Source: Filobasidium wieringae
Taxonomy: Eukaryota; Basidiomycota; Tremellomycetes; Filobasidiales; Filobasidiaceae
Assembly (NCBI GenBank): GCA_001600055.1
Contig: BCIV01000020.1
Coordinates: 439,196 to 503,195 of the forward strand
DNA: 64,000 bases
Reading direction: 5' to 3'
The notes under the pieces were generated by a model. That model was given only the letters and a program-made list of their open reading frames with translations, searched no databases and had not been told where the DNA came from. Position numbers and translations under genes: made by a program. The number at the start of each line of letters is the position of its first letter. Within the stretch, counting starts at the first letter, position 1. Shown piece by piece: positions 47,152-58,430 of this stretch.

Positions 47152-48896
47152 TCACGTTACAAAGATAGCGGCAGCACCCATTCTACCCACATAGTCGCGT
47201 CACGATCAGCAAACGATCATAACCCAGGGAGATACGATTCACACTCACCCTGCACCGACACACATGGATGTGCACAATACTTTACCCTCCCCACCACGTC
47301 TCTTCAATTCTGCTAAACCGGTCACGACCTGTCTCACTCCGGTACACCCTGGACGAAAACGCAAGATGGATTAGTATTCACGATACGATTGTATTGTTAA
47401 AGTTGTAATTCCACTCACCAAGAGGATGTCCCAATGCGCTACCGATTGTATGTCTTGAGCATGAGCGTCGAACGAGTCATCGTGATTTGGAAACGACTCA
47501 CATGGCTCCCCCGTTTACGTTGACCTTTTCGATATCTAAACCGAGCTTTTCTACGCAGTAGGCGTACATCGAACCGAAAGCTTCGTTGATCTGCGGTAGC
47601 GCGATGGTATGGCATGAGCAGATTCCAGATCGATTGAGGACGAGATCCTGCTCACCTCGTATAGATCCACCTCATCTTGTGAAATTCCAGCTCTCTCGAG
47701 GACTTTCCTGAAGACTCGGAACGAGATCAACCGATTGACCGAATGTCGGGAGGATGGTTTGTGACTCACGGAATAGCATAAACAGGTCCGACCCCCATGA
47801 TCCTAGGCTCGACCCCGACCACGCTAGTCGTCACGTGTTTAGCAAGAACCTCTAAACCGAGTTCTTCGGCTTTCCATCGAGGCATCATCAAGACCATCGC
47901 GGCACCATCCGTGACTTGAGAAGAGTTTGGACCGGTCGAGCGGGATTCACCGAATTTGGGGAAAGCCGGTTTGGCCGTGGATATCTTTTCCAACGTGAGA
48001 CCGTGACGGATCCCATCGTCCTGGTCCACCGAGATATCTTCCCGATCCGATTCGGGGTTCTTGGGGTCGGAGAGGACGCTGGTCTTGATGGGTAAGATCT
48101 GTCCGTCGAAATGACCAGCCTTTTGAGCGGCACTGGCTCGGTTGTGAGAGAGGAGACCGTATTCGTCCTGTTTCTCACGGGAGACCGAGTACTCCAGAGC
48201 GAGCATTTCGGAAGTCCAACCCATCGGTTTTGCGCAGTCTACAGCGGGTGGATCTGCTAGGACCGAGGCACTGCCGAATACTGGAGTTGGGCGGGCGCTG
48301 GGGATTCGAAATGTGAGTATCGGGCTCCCGACGACAAAGTGAACTACGATGACTACTCACTGACTACTCATACTCTCGTATCCAACGGCGAGACCCACTT
48401 CCAAGTCTTTCCTGGCGATGCTATCGCTGATATGCCTGATAGCCATCAGCCCACTCGAACAAAGCCTGTTGATCGATTGAGCAGGGGTGGACGCGGGAAA
48501 TCCTGCGGCAAGAGAAGCGGCACGGACTTCATAACATGGCGAAGGAGGATGACAGGTTCCGGCGATAATATCGCCTACGATCGGCTGAGGGACTTTGCTA
48601 TCGGCCATCCCGGCTTTGAGGAGTTCGTAAAGGAGGCTGTCGGACGAGGTGTCCCGGAATCCACCTTTTTTGGCTCGAGTGAGAGCAGTCCGTTTGGCGT
48701 ACTAGAAAGCGATCAAGAGGTCGGCTGTCATTGTGGCTGTCGTATGCGAATTGAATGTTGTGCTCACGGTGATGACCACATCGTCCGCGTTCTTCTTGGT
48801 GAGCTCTGCCAAACTGTTGCGTGAGATGGAGCTGGAGAACGCTCTTTTTGATGAGCGAGTGAGCTGGAACAGGGTATTTGCTTTGAGGAGTGCCAT
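47152..48896 (-). CDS. 3-oxoadipyl-CoA thiolase
   Basis: Cleaves 3-oxoadipyl-CoA to succinyl-CoA and acetyl-CoA, last step of the beta-ketoadipate pathway. Minus-strand exons (48896-48768, 48701-48361, 48297-47770, 47707-47656, 47590-47502, 47438-47419, 47348-47249, 47182-47152) give 429 residues. Thiolase landmarks are complete: nucleophile Cys in SINRLCSSGLMAI, YESMSSH, CAKPMGWTSEMLALEY, INEAFGSMYAYC, His in NGGAIALGHPLGCTG, and catalytic Cys in CTSMCVGAGMGAA. The last intron restores the conserved MGAA ending. A 40-residue Ser/Arg/Lys-rich N-terminus (LFQLTRSSKRAFSSSISR) suggests mitochondrial import, matching the CoA-transferase. An acetyl-CoA acyltransferase of fatty-acid oxidation is the alternative; the cluster argues against it. 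Confidence 0.92.
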
Positions 48897-49223
48897 GTCG
48901 AATTGGGGCGTGTGGAATTGTCCAGGTGCCAGGTGTTTGTGAACGGAGGAGAGCCTGATAGAATTCGTTCGCCTGGTCGACGTCGAGGACGATATTCTCG
49001 TGCAATCAAGCTCGGTTTCACGCATCCGATTTCCCGAGTGCGGAAGCGCATCGAACGAGGTGTGGATGAACGGTTCATCCATACCTCTTGGTCACGTGAT
49101 CGCTCTGCCGGTAGGTTACTTCCGGCGAGCTGAGGAAGCTACTAGACCAGTACTTTCTTCTGTGCGAGGCTCATCTCTTGCGCTCTGAACCGCACCAACA
49201 ACCTGAAACGCTGAGTCAGCAAC
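48897..49223. promoter_or_regulatory. Bidirectional promoter, thiolase / carboxymuconate cyclase
   Basis: 327 bp between divergent ATGs. A perfect inverted repeat GCCGG-N10-CCGGC lies at 49107-49126, equivalent to CGG-N10-CCG, the shape bound by Zn2Cys6 dimers. GGTCACGTGATC with a CACGTG core lies 10 bp to its left (49090-49101). Confidence 0.55.
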
Positions 49224-50779
49224 ATGTCAGACCCTCAATTCGTAACGTCGACCGGTTCTCCAGTCATAAACATCTTATGCGGTCAGTCAGTCTGTTCCCC
49301 GCGACTTAGGATTCTCATTCAACTGACCACCGCTCCATCCAGGCACATTCACCTCGATCTACCTCTACATTCTCTCGTTCCACACGTCCAGCCGGACATT
49401 GACCATTCAATCCCGTATACCCGCTCATGGACCTCACCAGTACCTGGCTCTCAGTCCGGGACGGAGCACGCTCTACGCGACCAGCTGGGCTTGGCCCCCT
49501 TCTCTTTATGCTTTTGAACTAGACCAGGAGATCAAGGACGAGCAAGGGACGGACGTTTTGGGTCTGGACTACCTGGGAAAGACACCCATCAGTATGTCAT
49601 CTCCCTTTGTCTGCTATCTTCCCCTCCCTTGACTCGTTGCGATCACACCGTACAGCCGCCATATCCTCTTATATCACGATTCACAACAAACATATCTACT
49701 CGATCGGAGGGCCGACCGGAGAAGTCCATACCGCTCCCAGCGAGTCTTCTACAACCGGATTCGGGGACAAGATTCAAGAAGTCCTATTTGTGGATGAGGA
49801 CGAGCTCGATGGTTGGGACAAGACCAACAAAGCTTTGGTCAGTCGTGCTAGGGGGGAAGCACGCACGCTAAGAGAGCAGCATTGATACAGTTAAAACTGC
49901 TTTCAGCGATATGGGGCACATGGGATCGAATTCGACAAGAACGGTCGAGCCTATGTTCCCGATTTGTAAGCATACTTGACTTCCCCCGTCTCTGAACCGC
50001 GTCTCTGACTGTTCGTCGGCGGCAACCTAAGAGGAACCAACTCTATCTGGGTCTACTCTAGTCTTCCTGACTCTACCCTGGAATTGATCGAGAAGCATTT
50101 ATCACCTAGGGAGGGAGATTCGCCTAGACATGCAGTCGTCTCGAAAGATGACAAGTGCTTGTATGCGGTCAGTGTCTAGCCTGGGCTCGGGGAGGTAGGT
50201 TGGGCCTGATCAGACGCCTGGCATGAACGTCATAGGTCACGGAACACACTCAATTCGTGGATGTTTATGATATAACTGAGCGAGGATTGGAGTACGTTCA
50301 TTCAGCTAGTCTAATCCCTGAAGGTAAGACCGTCTTCCCGTACAGTCGAGGGACACGTTTGCGATCTTGCTAACGCACATGTCACAATAGGCCATGATCC
50401 CCATGACTATCGGGGTGATACGATCCGGGTTTCCCCCTCAACTCCATTCGTCTTCGCAACCACCCGAGGGAAAACGTCCACCACTCCCGGTTACCTGTGT
50501 GCCTATGCTCTGGATCCCGACTCTTCCCACTTGAGATCCCCTGGTTCTCCTCCCGCGGCAGTATATCAGACTCCTACCAGTGGAGGGAAAGCGAACGCTA
50601 TCGAGGTGATCCAGGTGAACGGAAGAGGGACCGAGGGGGAAAAGGAATGGATCGTTTTGACCGACGATGAGGAGGGTTGGGTCGTTGTCATCTCTTGGGA
50701 TGGAATAAAATTGGAAGAGGTGACCAGGGTCAAGTTGTTGCCTGGCGATGGGGCTAGTCATGCCGTTTGGCTAGAGTAG
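49224..50779 (+). CDS. 3-carboxy-cis,cis-muconate cyclase (fungal CMLE, beta-propeller)
   Basis: Lactonises 3-carboxymuconate to carboxymuconolactone. Fungal enzymes are seven-bladed beta-propellers unrelated to the bacterial PcaB. Seven exons (49224-49281, 49343-49591, 49656-49837, 49907-49965, 50032-50167, 50236-50323, 50391-50779) give 386 residues, the family's usual size. Typical strands: GTFTSIYLY, AHGPHQYLALSPGRSTLYAT, SWAWPPSLYAF, YGAHGIEFDKNGRAYVPDL, GTNSIWVYS, SPRHAVVSKDDKCLYAVTEH, and HDPHDYRGDTIRVSPSTPFV. No signal or transit sequence. Head-to-head with the thiolase. Strong family match and pathway fit. Confidence 0.92.
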
Positions 50780-50827
50780 AGTAGGCTTTAGAGCGATGTG
50801 TCGTCTCGACGAGGTAGATAAGTGCGT

Positions 50828-51277
50828 TCAAAGATCCATCTTGTAAAGAACCCTGTTGGTCGTGGCGACCTTGTCATAGAGTCTCCTGGCCGTCTCGTTG
50901 TCAGGAGCAGTACTCCAATAGAGTCTCTGACAACCCTTCTTCTGACTCTCCGCTTTGACAGCCATGATCAAAGCTTTGCCGTACCCTGATCCCCGGCTTT
51001 CTGGATCCACGTAGAGATCGTTGAGATAACAATGAGGGAGACTGGTCCATGCGTTGGAATGGTAAAGGAAATGAGCTAGGCCGATAGGCCGCTCGGTTTC
51101 AGGATGGAGGAGAAGGATGCCATGTAGATCGCCCGAGGGAGACGTCAGGCGAGAGAAAGTATCGAGGTATTGCGATTCAGGGAGGGTGGTGCTGTAGAAA
51201 TCCAAGTACCTTCTCCACAACGTTGACCAGGAAATGTAATCGTCAGCGGTTATCTGTGCGATTCGATTGCTACTCAT
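50828..51277 (-). CDS. GNAT-family N-acetyltransferase
   Basis: Small acetyl-CoA-dependent acyltransferase, substrate unknown. Intronless, 149 residues. The acetyl-CoA-binding motif A is clear: CYLNDLYVDPESRGSGYGKA, with RGSGYG as the pyrophosphate loop, then a C-terminal YWSTAPDNETARRLYDKV that matches motif B of the amino-group acetyltransferases. It is convergent with the carboxymuconate cyclase gene (48 bp apart). A link to the pathway is not evident from sequence. Confidence 0.88.
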   Translation of the reverse strand: MSSNRIAQITADDYISWSTLWRRYLDFYSTTLPESQYLDTFSRLTSPSGDLHGILLLHPETERPIGLAHFLYHSNAWTSLPHCYLNDLYVDPESRGSGYGKALIMAVKAESQKKGCQRLYWSTAPDNETARRLYDKVATTNRVLYKMDL

Positions 51278-51578
51278 GGTTGCCGCTATTGAACTCGGTC
51301 GGCCAAGTCGCTTCACAGGTTGCGATGTTATGGAGAAATCGGATTGAGATGGATTTGCAGAAAACTACTGCCGCGCATGTCGGAGTGCGCTTGTTATTGG
51401 CCGGCCATACAGCGAATGACGATGCGGACAGATATGGTATATGGGTCATGAATCGACTTCAACTTCCATATCAAACTATACAAGCTATACAAACAGAGCC
51501 AACAACAGATGACTCTTTTCGTCTCGTCGATATATCGTTAGGTTCGTCGGACGTACGCGCGGGTATCAGGTAGTGCGT
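51278..51578. other. Promoter side of the GNAT gene
   Basis: 301 bp between the GNAT start and the stop of the next minus-strand gene. AT-rich near 51470-51500; no gene. Confidence 0.4.
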
Positions 51579-52769
51579 TTAGGTATCGGGATGGAAATCG
51601 CCGTCCTTACGTTTGCTAGCGCGGGTCTCTTGAGAGAGAGTCGTGACATTCGTGGCGGTGGAACTGTGTGGACTCCAGATGGTCGGTTGTGAGGGTCCCT
51701 TGCCGGGTGAGCCGTATAGTTCCGGATCGGAAAGCTCTTGATCGTAATGTAGACGGATGGCGTCCTCAGCCACCCTGATTAACTTTTTTCTACCAGCGCT
51801 TCGACGGATATCGACCCACTCGTCGAGGCGGATTCCAGAGTCGTAGCTTCCATGGCTTTCTTGATGATCTCTGTTATGAGGTCTGATCGTACCATGCAAT
51901 CCGTCTGAGTCATCCCCGGCAACGTAATGATACGGCCTGTAGAACGGCCCGATAAAGCTGATGAAAATCATGTTTCGGTGTCCGTTCTTCTTCATTTCAC
52001 TAGCCCTTTCTCTGATCTGTGTGTCAGCATTCACAGCGATTTGCTCGGTGACGCTAAAACGAAGGAAGCCATCTGGACCTTTCGCTTCGAGAGGTTCCTT
52101 CGCTTCGATGATCAAGATCACATTCTTTGTGATTGGAAACCCACGCTCGTGACGACCATACTCGATCGTGGCGTCAAGGAGTTTCTTTCCTGCCCAATCC
52201 ACCTCCCGTGAAAACTCAACCTTCATTTTACTGAAAATATTCGGATTAAGTTTCGTTACCAATTGACAGAGTATTCGTGCGGCGGAGTCGGCGACTCGTC
52301 CATGGGACAGCAACCGACCAGTCTCGGGAGGGATGCTGTCGTTTGACGGTTTCAACAACAACATCGCGGAGAAATCGAACATCTTGTCTGATGCCTCCAA
52401 GCGAGCCGAAGAGCTTGCCGAATCTCTAGACTGATCAGATCGCTCGGATTGAGCGTCCATATCGACTGATATACAGCTTGAAAGAGACGCCTCGGACCGA
52501 GGACTGGGAACGGACATTTCGGTGCGAAGTCCCGTTGTCTTTTCAACCCGTCCGGTTTGTGTTGCCAGCAATGGCTTGCGTAGCTTGGCTTTGGCTTTAT
52601 GTGGATTGCCAAGGTGCAGCCAGAGTGAAGCGGCTCGGTGTTGATTGATGCGGTTCGAGCACTCGTTCGGAGAGTCCGTTGCAGGAAGAGCCGATGATGG
52701 AACAGGCATCGTAGCCGATTCGAGGTCTCTCATACCGTCCTGCAAACACGGAGGTCGACCCGTGCTCAT
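51579..52769 (-). CDS. Orphan PD-(D/E)XK nuclease-like protein
   Basis: Unknown function. Single exon of 396 residues, notable among intron-rich neighbours. Residues about 1-150 are low-complexity Ser/Arg-rich. Residues about 155-290 look like a restriction-endonuclease-type core: an acidic residue in MKVEFSREVDWAGKKL, the Asp in LLDATIEYG, the ExK in VILIIEAKEP, a Gln helix further on (SVTEQIAVNADTQIRERASE), then a hydrophobic strand (HRNMIFISFIGPFYRPY). That order (E, D-x(n)-ExK, Q) is the family pattern. The C-terminal 100 residues are polar. No partner helicase or methylase is adjacent. Catalytic activity is inferred only. Confidence 0.55.
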   Translation of the reverse strand: MSTGRPPCLQDGMRDLESATMPVPSSALPATDSPNECSNRINQHRAASLWLHLGNPHKAKAKLRKPLLATQTGRVEKTTGLRTEMSVPSPRSEASLSSCISVDMDAQSERSDQSRDSASSSARLEASDKMFDFSAMLLLKPSNDSIPPETGRLLSHGRVADSAARILCQLVTKLNPNIFSKMKVEFSREVDWAGKKLLDATIEYGRHERGFPITKNVILIIEAKEPLEAKGPDGFLRFSVTEQIAVNADTQIRERASEMKKNGHRNMIFISFIGPFYRPYHYVAGDDSDGLHGTIRPHNRDHQESHGSYDSGIRLDEWVDIRRSAGRKKLIRVAEDAIRLHYDQELSDPELYGSPGKGPSQPTIWSPHSSTATNVTTLSQETRASKRKDGDFHPDT

Positions 52770-53340
52770 GGAGAACGGGAACAGGATTTAGGAACGAACC
52801 TCGGCCATTTTGTCTACATCGACAACTGGGAAAACAGACTAGATGCCTCGAGATCTGCGGGAAGAATTGATGGCGCAAAGGACAGGCTGGACGTGAAACT
52901 TATCGTGAATCATGAGGATGCCCTGACCATGATAGCCATGATACTAATAATTCTATAAGCCATGCAGCAACATGAATCTTCCAGATGGGAGTGCCTGGGG
53001 TCGAGACGGGTCGATGGCAGCTGATATGATGAGGTTGCGCTGGCCGCTATCAAGATCGAGTCGCCGTGCTGGATCTTTCGCTGCAAAAGCGTAAAGGCTG
53101 GACTGTATTTGTTCAACTTGATCAATCTCGCCTTGGTCGATTGATCGCTTTCCCACGCGTATGACGTGCGATTGCCGGCGATCAGGCAGCCGAGCTCATG
53201 CCTAGAGTCAAGGGATCAAATGGTCAAATGGGCATGTGGAGGCCAGAGTGGCAGAGTGTGGTATGGTATACAAATGATGATTCTATGATTCTACCTCGCT
53301 GATTCGTCGGTACCAAAGCCGTCTCATCCGTGATCGGCCC
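52770..53340. other. Intergenic region
   Basis: 571 bp upstream of the nuclease-like gene and downstream of the quinate dehydrogenase gene; short overlapping minus-strand frames without domain content. Confidence 0.4.
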
Positions 53341-54557
53341 CTATGTAAGCGCTCTGTCCACTTCCAACTCGGTAGGAGTGATATCCTTCATCCCCTCGAC
53401 CAACTCCCTGGCCTTCCTCTCCGTCTCTTCCCCCAAGAGAGACTTGTCACACGCCACTTGTAATCCCGCATCGCCCTTTAACCACATCCTCTGCTGAGCC
53501 AATCCTTGTTCTATCATCGCTTGGATCCCACCGATCGGTTGCCATCCCAAAGCCTCGGCGATCTTGAGCAACGGCGTGAGACGAGGTTTGTAGGCCATGT
53601 CTAGGAAAAGACGGGGTGTGGGGAGCGGGAGTGAGGAGGACGTCGTGGTGGACTGGCCCGGTCGGAAAGGGTAGTTGAGGATGTGCGTCGCGATCGTGTA
53701 GACCATTCGTTCTTCCAGACTTTTGGGGGTGATCGCTGTGGCATATTCGATCGTAATCAGTATCGTGGACGGGGATCTGATGACTGCAGGCAGCCTTCTC
53801 ACCTGGAATGGCTCCCACGATCATCGCCACGCCTGGTTTTCCACCCTCCTCGCTCAAGTACCTTTCGACATCATCGACGCTCTTCAGATGAATCAATTCG
53901 ACGCCCTTGCCATCCTTCTTCTTCCCCTCGAATTCCTCTATCGTGATCTTCACCTCCCCCTCATCCCTGTTGGCCAGGAAGATGGGGTTCATTCCTAGTG
54001 TGTACAGAGCGTGTACGGCAGAACGGGTGGTGGCACCTCCTCCGATGACCATTCCCGATACTTGGCCTGGAGAGTAAGTATGGGAGATGGATAGAGGTTT
54101 CGAGGGGTTCTGAGCTTGGAGTGCTGTTGAGAGGGAATTCCTTACGCCTGGTGATCGAGACGGGATTCGCATCAGCTGATTCGACAGTGCGCGAAAGGAC
54201 GACCCGAGACTGACCTAGGAAATCCGTGTTCGTGCCTACGAGTTTGATCGATCCGTCTTCCCTCTTGACTCGGACGACGGTGTTACAAGCACCGGTAGCG
54301 TAACTCTCAGGTGAGATCTCGTCCAAGTGCTTCATCACTTCCGCTTTCAGCGGCATGGTCACCGCCGCACCGCCAGAAGAATCGCTTCGTAATTCGTCCA
54401 ACACTGCCTGATCGATCTTAGTCGTGGACCATCGTTTGTATTCCTTGGGCGAGTCTATAGATTGGAAACACATGTTGTGTAGGGTCGGGGCTGCAGAGTG
54501 AGCGATGGGGAATCCGAATAGGTAGACATCTTTCTTGGTCGTGCTGGTAGTCGACAT
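53341..54557 (-). CDS. Quinate/shikimate 5-dehydrogenase (catabolic)
   Basis: NAD-linked oxidation of quinate to 3-dehydroquinate (and shikimate to 3-dehydroshikimate), the entry step of quinate use; equivalent to qa-3/qutB. Minus-strand exons 54557-54215, 54147-53803 and 53735-53341 give 360 residues. The substrate domain shows LFGFPIAHSAAPTLHN, catalytic Lys in GGAAVTMPLKAEV, ATGACNTVVRV and the Asp in GTNTDFLGVRNSL. The Rossmann loop reads VIGGGATTRSAVHAL. The long insertion around residues 235-290 and the C-terminal GGIQAMIEQGLAQQRMW fit fungal catabolic enzymes rather than biosynthetic AroE. Divergent from the quinate permease gene. The unspliced frame from exon 1 continues about 50 codons of nonsense, which supports the intron. 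Confidence 0.92.
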
Positions 54558-55125
54558 CGCGATCGTGTGTGGGTATTGTGAGGTGAATGAGGAGCTGCAA
54601 TAGAGACCTGATTGGACTTGAAGTTGCAACTTTTGTGCGTGCAGCGTTGCGAACAGGTGACGAACTTGGGTTTCTTGCGAACGAATCAATCGAGCGAGAT
54701 AACCAATCATCCGGGTCGCACTGTGGAACATCCTTTCCTCCAGCTGGAGTCCCCGCGGTAGGGAGTCATCCAGCATCCGCGAGCATTTACTTCCTTGTGA
54801 CGTTCCCGCCTGGTACCTCCACCTGACTGTTGTGGGGATTGACCTTTTCTCCACTCGATTAGAGATTCTCCACAATTCGAGATTCTGTTGGCTGAACCAA
54901 TAAACTCGCGGTAAAGATATATAAAATAGTGCAGCATTGACTCGATCACAACTTCAATTCTTCCACTCGCTCGCTCACACACTCGACCTCACAGCCAACC
55001 ACACAGAGCACTCGCCACCAACAACATCTCGAGGGGATCACAACCTGCCAACGACCTCGCTGTGACACCTCACTTCACCTCACCCACTACATCACCCGAA
55101 ACCCGAAACACACGCCTCATCTATC
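54558..55125. promoter_or_regulatory. Bidirectional promoter, quinate dehydrogenase / permease
   Basis: 568 bp between divergent ATGs. ATATATAAAA at 54917-54926 faces the permease. Several CCG/CGG triplets (CATCCGGG near 54709, CCCCGCGG near 54751, CATCCGCG near 54774) give possible Zn2Cys6 half-sites but no long palindrome. Confidence 0.5.
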
Positions 55126-56937
55126 ATGGTCAAACTCACCATCGTAGAGGACAGACCGACCCCCAAAGAGGTTTACAACTGGAAAGTATACACTTTCGCC
55201 TGTCTAGCATGTTGGGCTTCCGTCATGATCGGATATGATGTGAGTCCCGTCACGACCGACTCTCGCTCATTAAAAGACTCGAAAAACGAAACTGATCATC
55301 TCTCTTTGTTCCCCTCGCACAGTCCGCCTTTATCGGAACTTCCATCTCGCTCAAATCGTTCAGAGATGAATTCGGTCTCACCGGAAAGACGACCACCGAT
55401 CTTAATTATCTCTCTGCCAACATCGTATCGACCTACCAAGGAGGATGCTTCTTTGGAGCCCTTTTCGGTTACCCCATCGGTTACTGGCTCGGAAGGAAGT
55501 GGGGTCTCACTTTCTGCGCAGTCATCTTCTGTGTCGGTGCCGTCCTCCAGGTCGTCGCTAGCAGCAAGACCGGTCTTGGTATCATGTACGCCGGAAGGTT
55601 CATCGTCGGTTGGGGTGTCGGTGTCGCCAGTAACTTGACCGTGAGTCTTAAAGTAAAGACGTCACCTCGTATCAATCTGATCAAACCCACTCCACCTTCT
55701 AGCCCATCTACATCGCCGAGATCTCTCCCCCTGCCATCCGTGGTCGTCTCATCGGTCTCTACGAAGCCGGTTGGCAGATCGGTGCCGTCGTCGGTTTCTG
55801 GATCAACTACGGTATCTCCAAGCACATCCCTTACGGTAACAAACAATGGGTCATCCCCTTTGCCGTACAACTCATCCCCGGTGGTATGCTCGCCATCGCC
55901 GGCGCTGTCCTCACCGAATCCCCTCGATGGCTCGCTTCCAAGAACAGGAACGCTCAAGCATTGAAGAACTTGGCGTTTTTGAGGAACTTGCCCGAGGATC
56001 ACACTTATGTCCGAGAAGAGATGGCCGAGATCGAGATGGCTCACGAACGTGACCAAGCCGCGGGAGGTGCAGGATTCATGGGACCCCTTCGAACCTTGTT
56101 CCGATCAAACGCCTACCTGAAGAGATTGGCCATCGCCGTCTCCCTCTTCGCCATGCAGAACGGAACCGGTATCAACGCCATCAACTATTACTCGCCCACC
56201 GTATTCAAGTCCATCGGTGTCGCCGGAACCAACACTTCCTTGTTGACGACCGGTATCTTTGGTCTCATCAAGTTCTTGGGTGCCATCATCTGGTTGCTCT
56301 ACCTCGTCGATCGATTCGGACGAAAGGCCATCCTCATGATCGGTGCCGCCGGTGGAGCGTTCTCCATGTACTACATCGGAGCTTACATCGCCATCGCCAA
56401 GCCTCAGAACAATGCCCCAGGAACCCCACTCTCTTCCGGAGGTACCTCTGCCATCGCCTTCTTCTACATCTGGACCATCTTCTACTCGGCCAGTTTCAAC
56501 GGTACCCCCTGGGTTTACGGTGCGGAGATCATGCCCACTTTCGTCAGGGCCGCCACTCAGGCCGTCATCTCGGCTTCCAACTGGTTGTTCGCCTTCTTGA
56601 TCGCGAGGTTCACCCCTCAGATGTTCGCCAAGATGGGTTTCGGAGTCTACATGTTCTTTGCCAGTATGATGGTCGTCTCCATTCCCCTTGTTTACGTGAG
56701 TCGCCTCGTTTGCATCTCGTACGATCGTCGCGCTGATCATACCCTCTTCTTCAGCTCATCATCCCCGAGACTTCCGGTGTACCTCTGGAGAAGATGAACG
56801 ACCTGTTCGAGCTCCCCGCCCGAAAGGCCCACATCATCATCCGATCCCAACTCGAGCGAGCTCCTGCTACCCCCGAAGGCGGTTACTTGGAGACCGAGGA
56901 CGAGAAGGCGATCGACCAACGAGTGGAGTACGTCTGA
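55126..56937 (+). CDS. Quinate permease (MFS sugar-porter family)
   Basis: Plasma-membrane importer of quinate, equivalent to qa-y/qutD. Exons 55126-55239, 55323-55640, 55703-56695 and 56755-56937 give 535 residues with twelve predicted helices. Sugar-porter signatures: GYWLGRKWG, PIYIAEISPPAIRGRLIGLY, EAGWQIGAVVGFWINYG, LTESPRWL, MQNGTGINAINYYSPTVF, DRFGRKAILMIGA, and a PETSGVPLEKMNDLF end. GWQIGAVVGFWINYG and the GVPLEKMNDLF tail are close to known quinate permeases (family knowledge). Head-to-head with quinate dehydrogenase. Codons are strongly C-biased, more than in neighbours, suggesting high expression when induced. Confidence 0.92.
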
Positions 56938-58430
56938 GCGGATCACAACTATATTCACTGCAGAAAAAGGTTCTCAGACGAGGTGTAACATCTTTCTTTC
57001 TTGTTCTTGCTTTCTCATCCCTTCCCCCCGCGCGGCACATGGTTCGCTTGTATAGTTCGGATTTCGCATCGTATCGACAAGCGGTATAAACAGCAATCGA
57101 TGTATATGTACATGATCTTGCATAAACATACTTGAAATCGGCCCATGAACAGTGGGGCTCTTGAGGTTCCGGTTATCCCCGTACGAACATCGCGACTCCA
57201 TCGCTACCTCCTGTGGCGCCCGTCTAGTACACCGGGCCTTCTCTTGAAACGCTCTTCACGATGGTTAGAGGTCCACAAGGGCTGATTGCTCATCTTGCCT
57301 AGCTCTGTCCGACTGCTGGCAGGAAGCAAGACAAACAATGTTACTGATCATAGTTGTCACTCTTTGTCAACGCTGGGTATGGCCTTGATGAACGACATCC
57401 GTAGGACGCCATTTCGCCGTCGCCGTAGACTTCCTCGTTCATAAGACACGCTTGATTGATGGTGCGCCCAGAAGATCCGCTTTAGCCGCACCGTTTAAAA
57501 TCTGGAACGAGTCACACAGGTCAGCCCGTGCCTCAATGGGTAACAGCATCTGGCGTCAGGACGAGTCTCGAAAGTAGTGTCGTACGAGGACTGTAAAACT
57601 GATACTGATATGGCGTTGTTAGGAGTGAACGAAAGTTGCGAAACATGCACCACCCGTTGTCCCTCCGAAAGCTGAGAAAAGGTTACTCGACGATCGTTGG
57701 GAAATTACAGACTCAGTCCTCCATAAGCGCGATACAAAATCCATCGATTGAGGTTACGATGGCTAGCTTCACGCTTATGGTGAGATGCTTAGCCTCTAGA
57801 AGGGCTATGACGAGCCATTCAGAACCATAACAAAGGCTGCCCATCTCATCGCGAAAGCTGAAGGCTAAAGTTTGCTGCTGGTTTCCTTTTTATGCAACGG
57901 ACAATTTTAGTCCATCTTATGATGGAATACCACACTCGGTCAAATGACAGGTAGCGCTTCACCGGGATAAGCGGTCCCTTACCATTTTCCTTGCGATGTC
58001 GGAACGTTAAGCAGGTCCTGCTGTCAGTCACCGTAGTGTTTGCCACCAGGACCAGCTAACGCGTCCGGAGCGGATTTCTCACAAGCAGCAGAGTTTAAGC
58101 TGTTAGTTAACATTACAATCACATAGATCGGCATATCTCCGCCTCATCGATAAGCGAGCGTTCGCAGTCGATGGCGACTCCCCCTGATATAGGAACGCTA
58201 TTAAACGGAATTATCCAATGGCTGTGATACGGAGGTGAGACCCGACGCGCTACTCTGTGATCGTGAGCAACGTTTCGGATACAAATTTAGCTATATCGTC
58301 GACCAGCCTCATCACTCTGAAACATGTGTCGATACGAGAGAGATATGCATGCTAACAAGTCGTTACAAGTGATACAGCCAGTTCGGTACTATACAACCCT
58401 AGTTCAAGCTCGATTCCCATCCTTTCCGTC
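56938..58430. other. Intergenic region within the cluster
   Basis: 1.5 kb between convergent permease and dehydroshikimate dehydratase genes. No supported gene, tRNA or repeat. Small frames at 56974-57201, 57636-57830 and 57846-58046 look random. Confidence 0.45.

Noticed and set aside
39829..52769. NTPase and PD-(D/E)XK genes as a two-gene restriction or defence system
   Set aside because: They are 9 kb apart with pathway genes between, share no promoter, and differ in exon structure; kept only as separate findings.
55481..56056. Minus-strand frame of 191 codons opposite the permease
   Set aside because: Same cause; it cr
56105..56740. Long minus-strand frame (211 codons) over the permease
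   Set aside because: It is antisense to a conserved MFS protein with complete motifs; the strong C-ending codon bias of the permease creates open antisense frames.
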